Origin: Helicobacter pylori
Lineage (GTDB): Bacteria > Campylobacterota > Campylobacteria > Campylobacterales > Helicobacteraceae
DNA: 64,000 bases
Direction of reading: 5' to 3'
Assembly (NCBI GenBank): GCA_008032935.1
Contig: CP032039.1
Location: forward strand, 1 to 64,000
This document shows, piece after piece, positions 43,073-52,153 of this stretch. The notes under the pieces are model-generated. The model was not told the DNA's origin. It was given only the letters and a program-made list of their open reading frames with translations, and searched no databases. How positions within the stretch are numbered: position 1 is the stretch's first letter; every line of letters begins with the position of its first letter. Position numbers and translations under genes: made by a program.

Positions 43073-43095
43073 ACCCTGCCAAATCTAAAATGGCT

Positions 43096-44751
43096 CTACT
43101 TTATCGCAGGCACCACTTCAGGGATCAAATACGCAATCGCACTGATCACGACTCCCATGATCGCTACAAAAATAAGGGAGTATTTAACCGTGAATTTGAA
43201 CAAATCGCTCTCTTTCCCGGCTAACCCCACCGCCGCGCAAGCGATAGCGATACTTTGAGGGCTTATCATCTTGCCCAAAGTGCCTCCCACGGTATTAGCC
43301 GTTAGGGTTAAAACCTCAGGGAGGTGCAATCGTTGGGCGGTGAGTTGCTGTAAAGAGCCAAATAAAAGATTAGAACTCGTATCGCTCCCGGTTAAAAACA
43401 CGCCCACCCACCCGATCAAAGGCGAGAAAAAAGTAAAAGCCAAACCCGTATGCGTGAGCGCTAAGGCTAGAGTGGAAGAAATCCCGCTGTAATTAGACAC
43501 ATAGGCAAAGCTTAAGACTAAACCAATGGTGAGAATGGGATAGCGCATTTCTTTTAAAGTCTCGCCAAAGACGCTCAGCGCATCGCTCACTCGCACCCTT
43601 AAAACGAGCATGCTAACAAGAGCGGCTAAAAAAATGGAAGTGCCTACGGTGTTGATTAAGAGAAATTTAAACACCACCGGAAAACTCACGCTTTGATTGG
43701 CTTCTACAAAGGGCGGGCTTTTAAAGATATGGTTGCTGATGTTATTGAATTCAAAATAAAAATTAGAAAAAGCTAACAAGCCGTCTTTTTCAAATAAAGC
43801 CTTAAAAAAAGGCTGTATCCATAGCACAATCACTAAAACCAAAATCACAAAAGGAGACCAAGCGACATAAACCTTACAAATATGATGGTTACTCTTAGTG
43901 AATGAGGCCGCTTTGCCGTCGCTTCTAAAAATCGCTTTAGGCTGCCAGAATTTCAAAAAGAGCGCTGTTGCAACGAGTGAAACAAGGGCTGAAATAATAC
44001 CAGGCAATTCTGGCCCTAAATAATTAGAGCTTAAAAATTGCGCACCAGCGAAAGAAAAAGCCGCGATAAAAACGGCCGGAAAAGTCTCTTTAATCCCCTT
44101 AAAGCCATCCATTAAAAACACAATGAAAAACGGCACTAACAAGCTCACAAAAAAGAGGATTTTACCCGTCATGGCTGAAATTAAAATCGCTGGCACCCCT
44201 ACCGCGCTCGCCATAGCGCTTATAGGGATACCCACCGCGCCAAAGGCTACAGGAGCGGTGTTAGCGATTAGGCACAATCCGGCAGAATATAAGGGGCTTA
44301 ACCCTAAGCCCACTAAAATCGCTGCGGTAATAGCAATAGGCCCTCCAAAACCGATCGCTCCTTCTAAAAACGAGCCAAAACAAAAGCCAATCAAAATCAC
44401 TAAAATCCGGTGATCTAAAGTGATGGACTGGACGCTTTCTTTTAAGATTTCAAAATAGCCGGATTTAACGCTGAGTTTGTATAAAAAAATCGCCGCAATA
44501 ATAATCCAAGCGATCGGCCATAGGCCATAGAGAAAGCCATAAAGAAAGCTTGAACCCACCATGCTAACAGGCATTTTATACACTAAAACCGCAATAATGG
44601 CTGACAGAGCCACGCTCAAAAAGGCCGCTGTATAACCTTTGAGTTTAAAAACCATTAAAGATAAGAAAAATAACAAAATCGGCAATAAAGCTACAAGAGC
44701 GCTCAGCCAAATATTACCCAAAGGGTCATAAACTTGATGAAATTCTAGCAC
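43096..44751 (-). CDS. lctP: L-lactate permease (paralog 1)
   Basis: This 551-aa LctP-family carrier has about 12-14 membrane helices and family motifs ILIGFCFGSFLEGAIGFGGPIAITAAILVG (around 115-145) and TGSDTSSNLLFGSLQ. It imports L- and D-lactate, an important host carbon source. It lies 56 bp after its paralog and ends 23 bp from the mutY stop. Confidence 0.93.
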   Translation of the reverse strand: MLEFHQVYDPLGNIWLSALVALLPILLFFLSLMVFKLKGYTAAFLSVALSAIIAVLVYKMPVSMVGSSFLYGFLYGLWPIAWIIIAAIFLYKLSVKSGYFEILKESVQSITLDHRILVILIGFCFGSFLEGAIGFGGPIAITAAILVGLGLSPLYSAGLCLIANTAPVAFGAVGIPISAMASAVGVPAILISAMTGKILFFVSLLVPFFIVFLMDGFKGIKETFPAVFIAAFSFAGAQFLSSNYLGPELPGIISALVSLVATALFLKFWQPKAIFRSDGKAASFTKSNHHICKVYVAWSPFVILVLVIVLWIQPFFKALFEKDGLLAFSNFYFEFNNISNHIFKSPPFVEANQSVSFPVVFKFLLINTVGTSIFLAALVSMLVLRVRVSDALSVFGETLKEMRYPILTIGLVLSFAYVSNYSGISSTLALALTHTGLAFTFFSPLIGWVGVFLTGSDTSSNLLFGSLQQLTAQRLHLPEVLTLTANTVGGTLGKMISPQSIAIACAAVGLAGKESDLFKFTVKYSLIFVAIMGVVISAIAYLIPEVVPAIK

Positions 44752-44807
44752 TAAAAAATCCCTTTTTAAAAATATTCTCTTAGTGCTAGTTCTCTTTAAA
44801 AACCCCC

Positions 44808-46457
44808 TTATTTAGGAATGATGGGGATAATAAAGGGGAAGACATAAGCAATAAGAGTGAAGACAATCCCCATAATGATCGCCAAAGCGATAGAGTATTT
44901 TACTGTAAATCTGAACAATTCGCTCTCTTTCCCCACTAACCCCACCGCTGCGCAAGCGATAGCGATGCTTTGAGGGCTTATCATTTTACCCACAACGCCC
45001 CCTGAAGTGTTGGCTGCTAAGAAAAGCACTTCAGGCAAGCCAAGCTGTGTAGCGATGAGCATTTGCAAAGAGCCAAATAAAAGATTAGAGCTCGTATCGC
45101 TTCCGGTTAAAAACACCCCAAGCCAGCCTACAACAGGCGAAAAGAAAGTGAAAACATGCCCAGTATCCGCTAACGCTAAAGCGAGCGTAGCACTCATGCC
45201 GCTATAATTAGCCACATACGCAAACGCTAAAACCACGCCAATGGTTAAAATCGGCAAACGCATTTCTTTTAAAGTGGCCCCAAACACCCCTATCGCATCG
45301 CTGATTTTCACGCGCAACAAAAACACGCTCAAAATGGCGGCTAAAAAAATGGAAGTGCCTGTCGTTAAAATCAAAGGGAGTTTGAACACCACAGGAAAAT
45401 TGGTCGCTTCAGTAACAATGGGAACGGTTTTAAAAATCTTTTGACTGATAGAATTAAATTCAAAAGCAAAGCTAGAAAACGCCAAAGCCCCACCTTCTTT
45501 AAAGAGCGCTTTAAACCAGGGTTGCGTCCATATGATAATCGTAATCGTGAGCAACACAAAAGGCATCCACGCCACAACCACCTTACAAATATGGTGTTTT
45601 TCTGTGCTGATCGTAGGCTCTTTGCCATTGCTCGTGAAAATGTGTTTGGGTTGCCAAAATTTTAAAAACAAAGTGGTAGCAATCAATGACACTAAAGCTG
45701 AAATAATATCCGGGAGTTGCGGCCCTAGATAATTAGAGCTTAAAAATTGCGCGATAGCGAAACTAAACCCGGTAACGGCCACTGCAGGAAAAGTCTCTCT
45801 AATCCCTCTAAAACCATCCATTAAGAACACGATGAAAAAAGGAATACCAATGGAAAAAATGGGTAACACTCTGCCCACCATTTGAGAAATCTCTAACTCA
45901 GGGATACCCACCACGCTAGCCATTGCCGTAATAGGAATGCCCACCGCGCCAAAAGCTACAGGAGCGGTGTTAGCGATTAAGCACAATCCGGCAGCGTATA
46001 AGGGGTTTAGCCCAAGGCCGACTAAAATCGCTGCTGTGATCGCTACCGGGCCTCCAAAACCAATCGCTCCTTCTAAGAACGAGCCAAAACAAAAGCCAAT
46101 CAAAATCACTAAAATGCGGTGATCCGGCGTTAGGGTTAAAATGCTTTCTTTTAAAATCTCAAAATACCCGGATTTCACGGAAAGGTTGTAAAGAAAAATC
46201 GCAGCGATCACAATCCATGCGATCGGCCACAAGCCATAAAGAAAACCATAGAAAAAACTCGCGCTCACCATTTGAACAGGCATTTTATACACAAATAACG
46301 CAATAAGGATTGAAAGCGCTAAGCTTAAAAACCCAGCGCTATACCCTTTAAGTTTAAAGACAATAAGAGAGATAAAAAAGAGTGCAATGGGCGAAAGTGC
46401 GACTAAAGCGCTCAGCCAAATATGGCCTAATGGGTCATAGACTTGATAAAATTCCAT
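44808..46457 (-). CDS. lctP: L-lactate permease (paralog 2)
   Basis: This 549-aa carrier is closely similar to the neighbour along its whole length, clearly a tandem duplication. Differences cluster in the cytoplasmic loop at about 280-350 and at the C-terminus. It is the first gene of the pair and diverges from lutABC, so lactate uptake and oxidation share one intergenic control region. Confidence 0.93.
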   Translation of the reverse strand: MEFYQVYDPLGHIWLSALVALSPIALFFISLIVFKLKGYSAGFLSLALSILIALFVYKMPVQMVSASFFYGFLYGLWPIAWIVIAAIFLYNLSVKSGYFEILKESILTLTPDHRILVILIGFCFGSFLEGAIGFGGPVAITAAILVGLGLNPLYAAGLCLIANTAPVAFGAVGIPITAMASVVGIPELEISQMVGRVLPIFSIGIPFFIVFLMDGFRGIRETFPAVAVTGFSFAIAQFLSSNYLGPQLPDIISALVSLIATTLFLKFWQPKHIFTSNGKEPTISTEKHHICKVVVAWMPFVLLTITIIIWTQPWFKALFKEGGALAFSSFAFEFNSISQKIFKTVPIVTEATNFPVVFKLPLILTTGTSIFLAAILSVFLLRVKISDAIGVFGATLKEMRLPILTIGVVLAFAYVANYSGMSATLALALADTGHVFTFFSPVVGWLGVFLTGSDTSSNLLFGSLQMLIATQLGLPEVLFLAANTSGGVVGKMISPQSIAIACAAVGLVGKESELFRFTVKYSIALAIIMGIVFTLIAYVFPFIIPIIPK

Positions 46458-46676
46458 AAATTTTCCTTGAATAATTAAAAGTATTTTTTTATCTTACTTA
46501 AAAGAAAAAACTAATTTTAAGTAGCATTTAATATTAAGTCAAATTTAATGGGTTTGTGGTTTATTTTAGTAACAATATTTGAGCGAGTGGGTTTATCAAC
46601 TTGTGGTTACAATCTTACTAATTTTGAGTATTATATTGTGTTTGAAACTCTTAATTTGGAATTTAAGGAGCCTTCT

Positions 46677-47405
46677 TTGAAAGTCAATTTCTTTGCTACT
46701 TGTCTAGGAGCAGCCATATACAGCAACGCATCGCTTAACGCTATCAAATTACTCCGCAAGGAAAATTTGGAAGTGGTTTTTAAAAAAGACCAGACATGTT
46801 GCGGCCAGCCAAGCTATAACTCAGGATACTATGAAGAGACAAAAAAAGTCGTTTTATACAATATCAAACTTTATTCCAATAACGACTACCCTATTATTTT
46901 GCCTAGCGGTTCATGCACAGGGATGATGCGGCATGATTATTTGGAATTGTTTGAAGGGCATGCGGAATTTAACATGGTTAAAGATTTTTGCTCTAGGGTG
47001 TATGAATTGAGCGAATTTTTGGATAAAAAATTGCAAGTCAAATATGAAGATAAGGGCGAACCCCTTAAAATCACATGGCATTCTAATTGCCATGCCTTAA
47101 GGGTGGCTAAAGTGATTGACTCGGCGAAAAACCTCATCAGACAGCTTAAAAATGTGGAACTCATTGAATTGGAAAAAGAAGAAGAATGCTGCGGGTTTGG
47201 GGGGACTTTTTCGGTTAAAGAGCCTGAAATTTCAGCGGTTATGGTTAAAGAAAAGATTAAAGACATAGAAAGCCGTCAAGTGGATGTGATTGTTTCAGCG
47301 GATGCGGGGTGTTTGATGAATATCAGCACCGCTATGCAAAAAATGGGCTCACCCACAAAACCCATGCATTTTTATGACTTTTTAGCCTCAAGGCTTGGGC
47401 TTTAA
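46677..47405 (+). CDS. lutA: Lactate utilisation protein A (CCG-domain Fe-S protein)
   Basis: This 242-aa protein has two cysteine-rich CCG domains (CCGQPSYNSG near 41 and EECCGFGGTFSV near 172). LutABC oxidises L-lactate to pyruvate. I chose the TTG at 46677 (MKVNFFATCLGAAIYSN), nine bases after AAGGAG. The open frame runs 43 codons further up, but those residues look unlike the family. Confidence 0.9.
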   Translation: MKVNFFATCLGAAIYSNASLNAIKLLRKENLEVVFKKDQTCCGQPSYNSGYYEETKKVVLYNIKLYSNNDYPIILPSGSCTGMMRHDYLELFEGHAEFNMVKDFCSRVYELSEFLDKKLQVKYEDKGEPLKITWHSNCHALRVAKVIDSAKNLIRQLKNVELIELEKEEECCGFGGTFSVKEPEISAVMVKEKIKDIESRQVDVIVSADAGCLMNISTAMQKMGSPTKPMHFYDFLASRLGL

Positions 47406-47433
47406 CATTAAAGAATTGTTTTAAGGAATGATC

Positions 47434-48879
47434 ATGGAAAAATATCATAGCGACCAGGAATACGAAGAAATCATCACCGACCAATTAGGCGATATGCAAT
47501 TAAGGGAAAATTTGCGTTCTGCAATGGATACCTTACGGGCTAATCGTAAGAATCTCCTTAAAAATCGTTACAGCGAGTGGGAAAATTTAAGGGAATTAGG
47601 CAAAGAAGTCAAGCTTAAAATTTTATCTAGGCTTGATGAGTATTTGGAATTGTTTGAAAAAAACGCCACTCAAAACGGCTTTAAAATCCACTACGCTAAA
47701 GACGGCGATGAAGCTAATGAAATCATTTACAACCTCGCTAAAGAAAAGAATATCAAGCACATTTTAAAGCAAAAATCCATGGCGAGCGAAGAAATTGGCT
47801 TGAACCATTACTTGAAAGAAAAGGGCATTCAAGCGCAAGAAACGGATTTGGGCGAATTGATTATCCAGCTCATCAATGAACACCCTGTGCATATTGTCGT
47901 GCCGGCTATCCATAAAAACCGCAAGCAAATCGGTAAGATTTTTGAAGAAAAACTCAACGCCGCTTATGAAGAAGAGCCTGAAAAGCTCAATGCGATCGCC
48001 AGAAAACACATGCGCAAAGAATTTGAAAGCTTTAAAATGGGGATCAGTGGGGTGAATTTCGCTATCGCTAATGAGGGGGCGATTTGGTTAGTGGAAAATG
48101 AAGGCAATGGCAGAATGAGCACCACCGCATGCGATGTGCATGTCGCTATTTGCGGGATTGAAAAATTAGTAGAAAGCTTTGATGATGCAGCGATTTTAAA
48201 CAATTTGCTCGCCCCAAGTGCGGTGGGCGTGCCTATCACTTGTTATCAAAACATCATCACAGGCCCCAGAAAAAACGATGATTTAGACGGCCCTAAAGAA
48301 GCCCATATCATTTTATTAGACAACAACCGCTCTAATATTTTGGCTGATGAAAAGTATTATCGCGCCCTTTCATGCATCCGTTGCGGGACTTGTTTGAACC
48401 ACTGCCCTGTGTATGATAAAATCGGTGGGCATGCCTATCTTTCCACTTATCCTGGCCCCATAGGCGTGGTGGTATCCCCCCAACTCTTTGGCTTGAATAA
48501 TTACGGGCATATCCCTAATTTGTGCAGTCTTTGCGGGCGTTGCACTGAAGTGTGCCCCGTAGAAATCCCTTTAGCCGAACTCATTAGGGATTTACGAGCC
48601 GATAAAGTGGGCGAGGGTAGGGGTGTAGTTAGGGGGGCTAAAAGCACCCAACACAGCGGGATGGAAAAATTCTCTATGAAAATGTTTGCCAAAATGGCAA
48701 GCGATGGGGCTAAGTGGCGTTTTCAATTGAAAATGGCTCAATTTTTCTCGCCTTTAGGCAAGCTTTTAGCACCTATGCTGCCTTTAGTCAAAGAGTGGGC
48801 AAGTGTTAGGACCTTACCCAATATGGACACGAGCTTGCATGCCAAAGTCCAACACTTAGAAGGGGTGATTTATGAGTAA
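47434..48879 (+). CDS. lutB: Lactate utilisation protein B (Fe-S oxidoreductase)
   Basis: This 481-aa protein has the LUD domain N-terminally (about 60-300). Two 4Fe-4S motifs follow, CIRCGTCLNHCPVYDKIGGH (about 312) and CSLCGRCTEVCPVEIP (about 367). The ATG at 47434 is six bases after AAGGA; the ATG at 47428 is too close. It overlaps lutC by 8 bp. Confidence 0.93.
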   Translation: MEKYHSDQEYEEIITDQLGDMQLRENLRSAMDTLRANRKNLLKNRYSEWENLRELGKEVKLKILSRLDEYLELFEKNATQNGFKIHYAKDGDEANEIIYNLAKEKNIKHILKQKSMASEEIGLNHYLKEKGIQAQETDLGELIIQLINEHPVHIVVPAIHKNRKQIGKIFEEKLNAAYEEEPEKLNAIARKHMRKEFESFKMGISGVNFAIANEGAIWLVENEGNGRMSTTACDVHVAICGIEKLVESFDDAAILNNLLAPSAVGVPITCYQNIITGPRKNDDLDGPKEAHIILLDNNRSNILADEKYYRALSCIRCGTCLNHCPVYDKIGGHAYLSTYPGPIGVVVSPQLFGLNNYGHIPNLCSLCGRCTEVCPVEIPLAELIRDLRADKVGEGRGVVRGAKSTQHSGMEKFSMKMFAKMASDGAKWRFQLKMAQFFSPLGKLLAPMLPLVKEWASVRTLPNMDTSLHAKVQHLEGVIYE

Positions 48880-49507
48880 AGAGCTTATTTTAAAGTGCAT
48901 TAAAGAAGCCAGAGCCAAGCATGCCATTCAGGGAGCAAACCCTATTTATAGAAATATCATTAAAGTGGAGTTTGAAGACTTGGTGGAAGAATACAAGCAT
49001 TTCCAGGTGTTGAATAAAGCTGAAGTCATTGAAAGCGCTAAAGAGAATTTAGAGCAAGCCATTTTAAAGGCTTTAGAAAATTTTCAAAGCAAAAAAGTCT
49101 TACACTCTACGGATTTAAATTTGAATTTTGAAGCGTTTAAGGATTTCACTTTACAGCCCTATGATAAAGAAATTGAAGCGATGCGTGAAGAATTGTTTGA
49201 GATTGATACGGCTTTATTGCATGGGGTTTGTGGGATTTCAAGCTTGGGCATGATTGGGGCGGTTTCTTCGCATGCAAGCCCACGGTTGCTTTCGCTCATC
49301 ACCCTTAATTGCATTATCTTATTGAAAAAAGAATCCATTGTGCGCAACTTGAGCGAAGGCGTGCAAGCTTTAAAAAACCAGAGTAAAAACGGCGTATTGC
49401 CCACAAACATGCTCCTTATTGGCGGGCCTAGCCGGACAGCCGATATTGAATTAAAAACCGTTTTTGGGGTGCATGGGCCTCAAAAAGTCGCTATCATTCT
49501 CTATTAA
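48872..49507 (+). CDS. lutC: Lactate utilisation protein C (LUD domain)
   Basis: This 211-aa LutC/YkgG-family protein has the LUD-domain end LLIGGPSRTADIELKTVFGVHGP (about 181-203). It completes the lactate oxidase complex with LutA and LutB, to which it is coupled by an 8-bp overlap. Confidence 0.92.
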   Translation: MSKELILKCIKEARAKHAIQGANPIYRNIIKVEFEDLVEEYKHFQVLNKAEVIESAKENLEQAILKALENFQSKKVLHSTDLNLNFEAFKDFTLQPYDKEIEAMREELFEIDTALLHGVCGISSLGMIGAVSSHASPRLLSLITLNCIILLKKESIVRNLSEGVQALKNQSKNGVLPTNMLLIGGPSRTADIELKTVFGVHGPQKVAIILY

Positions 49508-49516
49508 AGGATAAGA

Positions 49517-49975
49517 ATGGAAAAATTAGAAGTAGGGCAATTAGCCCCTGATTTCAGATTGAAAAACAGCGATGGCGTAGAAATTTCTTTAAAAGATTTG
49601 CTCCATAAAAAAGTGGTGCTGTATTTCTACCCTAAAGACAACACTCCCGGATGCACTCTAGAAGCCAAAGACTTTAGCACTCTGTTTAGTGAATTTGAAA
49701 AGAAAAACGCTGTTGTCGTAGGCGTAAGCCCTGATAACGCGCAATCGCATCAAAAATTTATCAGCCAATGCTCTTTGAATGTGATTTTGCTCTGCGATGA
49801 AGATAAAAAAGCCGCCAATCTTTACAAAGCTTATGGCAAACGCATGCTTTATGGGAAGGAGCATTTGGGGATTATCCGCTCCACTTTCATTATCAACACG
49901 CAAGGCGTTTTAGAAAAATGCTTCTACAATGTCAAAGCGAAAGGCCATGCTCAAAAGGTTTTAGAGAGTTTGTAG
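49517..49975 (+). CDS. bcp: Thiol peroxidase Bcp (peroxiredoxin)
   Basis: This 152-aa peroxiredoxin of the BCP/PrxQ group detoxifies organic peroxides. The peroxidatic Cys is in YPKDNTPGCTLEAKDF (about 45), where the usual resolving Cys five residues later is absent. It lies 9 bp after lutC, probably in the same transcript. Confidence 0.94.
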   Translation: MEKLEVGQLAPDFRLKNSDGVEISLKDLLHKKVVLYFYPKDNTPGCTLEAKDFSTLFSEFEKKNAVVVGVSPDNAQSHQKFISQCSLNVILLCDEDKKAANLYKAYGKRMLYGKEHLGIIRSTFIINTQGVLEKCFYNVKAKGHAQKVLESL

Positions 49976-50067
49976 TTTAGCTCTCAAGCTTTCGCTCGTT
50001 TTAATTTTAAGCTTTTTGACCATTCTCTTGCTTTTAAAAACTTGTTTTTTAAACTTCGTTTGATAAT

Positions 50068-50195
50068 AAAACTCATAAGGGATAGGGGGTGTTTTGAAAT
50101 CATTCCCCTACAACCCTAAGATCGCTTTACAAAAAAACTATCACCCACTAGCTTTTTGATTGTGTTATTTTAAAAACGCTTTTGAGTATTTTTAC
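50068..50195 (+). repeat. Dispersed intergenic repeat, copy C
   Basis: It carries AAAACTCATAAGGGATAGGGG, TTTTGAAATCATTCCCCTACAACCC, AAGATCGCTT, and AAAAACGCTTTTGAGTATTTT in the shared order. AGGGG and CCCCT pair around the conserved loop. It lies between bcp and the 44-aa lipoprotein gene. Confidence 0.7.
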
Positions 50196-50200
50196 AATTT

Positions 50201-50335
50201 TTATTTTTGTTCAGGCTGCCAAATGGTTTTTTCTGAAGGGGTGCTATCGGCTTCGTTTTGTAAGATTTGTTTTTTAGTTTCATGGCAAGCCACAAACAAT
50301 AACGCTAAAATTACAGCTAAAAGAGAAATTCTCAT
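50201..50335 (-). CDS. 44-aa lipoprotein
   Basis: The ATG at 50333-50335 follows AAAGGAGC. The frame is MRISLLAVILALLFVAC, a short signal with lipobox FVAC (lipid on Cys17), then a polar 27-residue tail (HETKKQILQNEADSTPS...). It is a real small gene missed by length cut-offs. A Fur-box-like sequence covers its -10 region. Function is unknown. Confidence 0.8.
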   Translation of the reverse strand: MRISLLAVILALLFVACHETKKQILQNEADSTPSEKTIWQPEQK

Positions 50336-50362
50336 TTCAAGCTCCTTTGAATATTAAAATGC

Positions 50363-50377
50363 TAATGATAATTATAA
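50363..50377 (-). promoter_or_regulatory. Fur-box-like palindrome overlapping the -10 of the 44-aa lipoprotein gene
   Basis: TAATGATAATTATAA matches the published H. pylori Fur consensus TAATAATnATTATTA at 12 of 14 fixed positions. The minus-strand TATAAT (50371-50376) lies within it, so bound Fur would block the promoter. Confidence 0.5.
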
Positions 50378-50486
50378 AGTAAAAGAGTTAAAGATAGATT
50401 AATATTTGGCTCTGTTTTCATTAAATGTCGGCACTCAAAACCTTATTAACCTTATTATCCTTTAATTTTTAAAACTTTATTTTACA

Positions 50487-50616
50487 CAAAACTCATTCTC
50501 TTAAGGGGATAACTGGGGTATTTTGAAATAACTCCCCCCCTACAACCCCCAACTAAATCCCCCTATAGAACGCATTACAAGAAACGATCGCTTGACTAAA
50601 GCCTCTTATTATCTTG
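50487..50616 (+). repeat. Dispersed intergenic repeat, copy D
   Basis: It shares AAACTCATTCTCTTAAGGGGATA, ATTTTGAAATAACTCCCCCCC, TACAACCCCCAACTAAATCCCC, and AAACGATCGCTTGACTAAAG with the other copies. It lies 290 bp from copy C and runs up to the DAHP synthase stop. Confidence 0.65.
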
Positions 50617-50630
50617 ATTTCAATCAAGAT
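50606..50630 (-). terminator. Hairpin over the DAHP synthase stop codon
   Basis: ATCTTGAT-TGAA-ATCAAGAT forms a perfect 8-bp stem that includes the TGA stop at 50624-50626. It lacks a U-tract, so it may protect the 3' end rather than terminate. Confidence 0.35.
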
Positions 50631-51973
50631 CGTTGTTTTTTAAGCATGTCAGCAATTAAAAAAGCGAGCTCTAGGGCTTGAGTGGCGTTTAGTCTTGGAT
50701 CGCATTGCGTATAGTAATGGCAGCTCAAACCCTCTTCGGTGATCGCTTGCGATCCACCGATACATTCTGTAACATTTTCACCCGTCATTTCCAAATGAAC
50801 CCCTGAAGCCAAACTCCCTTCAGCCCTATGGATTTCAAAAAAGCTTTTCACTTCATCTAACACGCTATCAAAAGCCCTTGTTTTAACCCCCAAGCTGGTT
50901 TTAACCGTGTTGCCATGCATGGGATCAATGCTCCATAAAATATGGCGTTTTTCTTCCAACACCCCTTGTAAAAGCTTAGGCAAACGCTCTTTAATCATCT
51001 TAGAACCCATGCGCACGATCAAATTCAAACGCCCCTTAATGTTATGCGGGTTTAAAACATCGCACAATTCTAACACTTCGCTCACGCTCGCATTAGGCCC
51101 GATTTTCACGCCAATAGGGTTACAAACCCCCCTTAAAAACTCCACATGCGCGCCCTTAGGATCTCTTGTCCTTTCGCCAATCCATAGCATGTGCGCGGAA
51201 CAATCATAAAACTGGTTAGTCAAACTATCCTTACGCACCAAAGGCTCTTCATAATGGAGCAGTAACGCTTCGTGACTGGTGTAAAATTCCACTTCCCTAA
51301 GAATAGGCGTTTTTTCTATCTCCACTCCGCATGCTCGCATAAACCCTAAAGCTTGCGTGATCCGATCAGCGATTTGCTGGTATTTTTGCCCAAAGTCGTT
51401 GTTTTTGACAAAATCCAAATTGAAACGATGCACTTGTTCCAAATTGGCTAACCCGCCTTGGGCAAAGGCTCTGATAAGGTTTAAAGTCGCTACGCTTTGA
51501 TGGTAGGCTTTAAGCATTCTCTCAGGCTTTGGCTCTCTTTCTTTTTTGGAAATCCCATTGATAATATCCCCTCTGTAACTCAACACTTCTTCATTATCCA
51601 GCATTTCAGTCGCATTGGAGCGAGGCTTGGCAAATTGCCCGGCAATGCGCCCCACTTTCACGATCGGTATAGAGCCAGCAAAAGTTAAGACAATCGCCAT
51701 TTGCATCACCACTTTAAACATGTCTTTAATCCGGTTAGCGCTAAATTGAGAAAACGACTCCGCGCAATCGCCCCCTTGCAACAAAAACGCCTTATTGTCA
51801 ATGACTTGGGCTAAGCGCTCTTGCAAGTTCCTCGCTTCGCCAGCAAACACTAAGGGAGGGTAGGAGTGCAATTCTTTTTTGACCCTTTCTAATTCTTGCT
51901 TATCTTTGTAAGTGGGGTGTTGCTCTATCTTAAAAGAATGCCATGAAGTGGGCGACCAAGTTGTGTTTGACAT
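50624..51973 (-). CDS. 3-deoxy-D-arabino-heptulosonate 7-phosphate synthase, class II
   Basis: This 449-aa plant-type (class II, AroA-II) DAHP synthase carries out the first step of the shikimate pathway. Motifs include [10 protein letters not shown] (about 81-90), [26 protein letters not shown] and [10 protein letters not shown] (about 343). Gene naming varies (aroF, aroG), so I give none. No chorismate mutase domain is fused. Confidence 0.93.
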   Translation of the reverse strand: MSNTTWSPTSWHSFKIEQHPTYKDKQELERVKKELHSYPPLVFAGEARNLQERLAQVIDNKAFLLQGGDCAESFSQFSANRIKDMFKVVMQMAIVLTFAGSIPIVKVGRIAGQFAKPRSNATEMLDNEEVLSYRGDIINGISKKEREPKPERMLKAYHQSVATLNLIRAFAQGGLANLEQVHRFNLDFVKNNDFGQKYQQIADRITQALGFMRACGVEIEKTPILREVEFYTSHEALLLHYEEPLVRKDSLTNQFYDCSAHMLWIGERTRDPKGAHVEFLRGVCNPIGVKIGPNASVSEVLELCDVLNPHNIKGRLNLIVRMGSKMIKERLPKLLQGVLEEKRHILWSIDPMHGNTVKTSLGVKTRAFDSVLDEVKSFFEIHRAEGSLASGVHLEMTGENVTECIGGSQAITEEGLSCHYYTQCDPRLNATQALELAFLIADMLKKQRS

Positions 51974-52008
51974 TTCTATAATCCTTTATTAATCTTTTTT
52001 TAAGCGTT

Positions 52009-52014
52009 ATTATA
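52009..52014 (-). promoter_or_regulatory. -10 box TATAAT for the DAHP synthase gene
   Basis: AGC-TATAAT on the minus strand lies 36 bp before the ATG at 51973. Confidence 0.5.
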
Positions 52015-52109
52015 GCTTGTGCGGGTTAAATCGTGGATTTTAGGGAATAAATGCACGCCCAAAACCACCCCTTAATCTCAAAAAACCCCAATCATAAAAA
52101 GCTTTATGC

Positions 52110-52115
52110 TACAAT
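52110..52115 (+). promoter_or_regulatory. -10 box TACAAT for sdaC-sdaA
   Basis: ATGC-TACAAT lies 38 bp before the sdaC ATG, and AAAGG precedes the start. Confidence 0.5.
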
Positions 52116-52153
52116 GAAAGCTCTTTAACACAATAAAAGGGCGGTTTAATAGC

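Noticed and set aside
46548-46676. 43-codon N-terminal extension of lutA
   Set aside because: No ribosome site at 46548, the residues do not resemble LutA, and the TTG at 46677 has AAGGAG at good spacing.
50160-50357. 65-codon plus-strand frame
   Set aside because: Opposite strand to the 44-aa lipoprotein, which has a proper signal peptide, lipobox and ribosome site.
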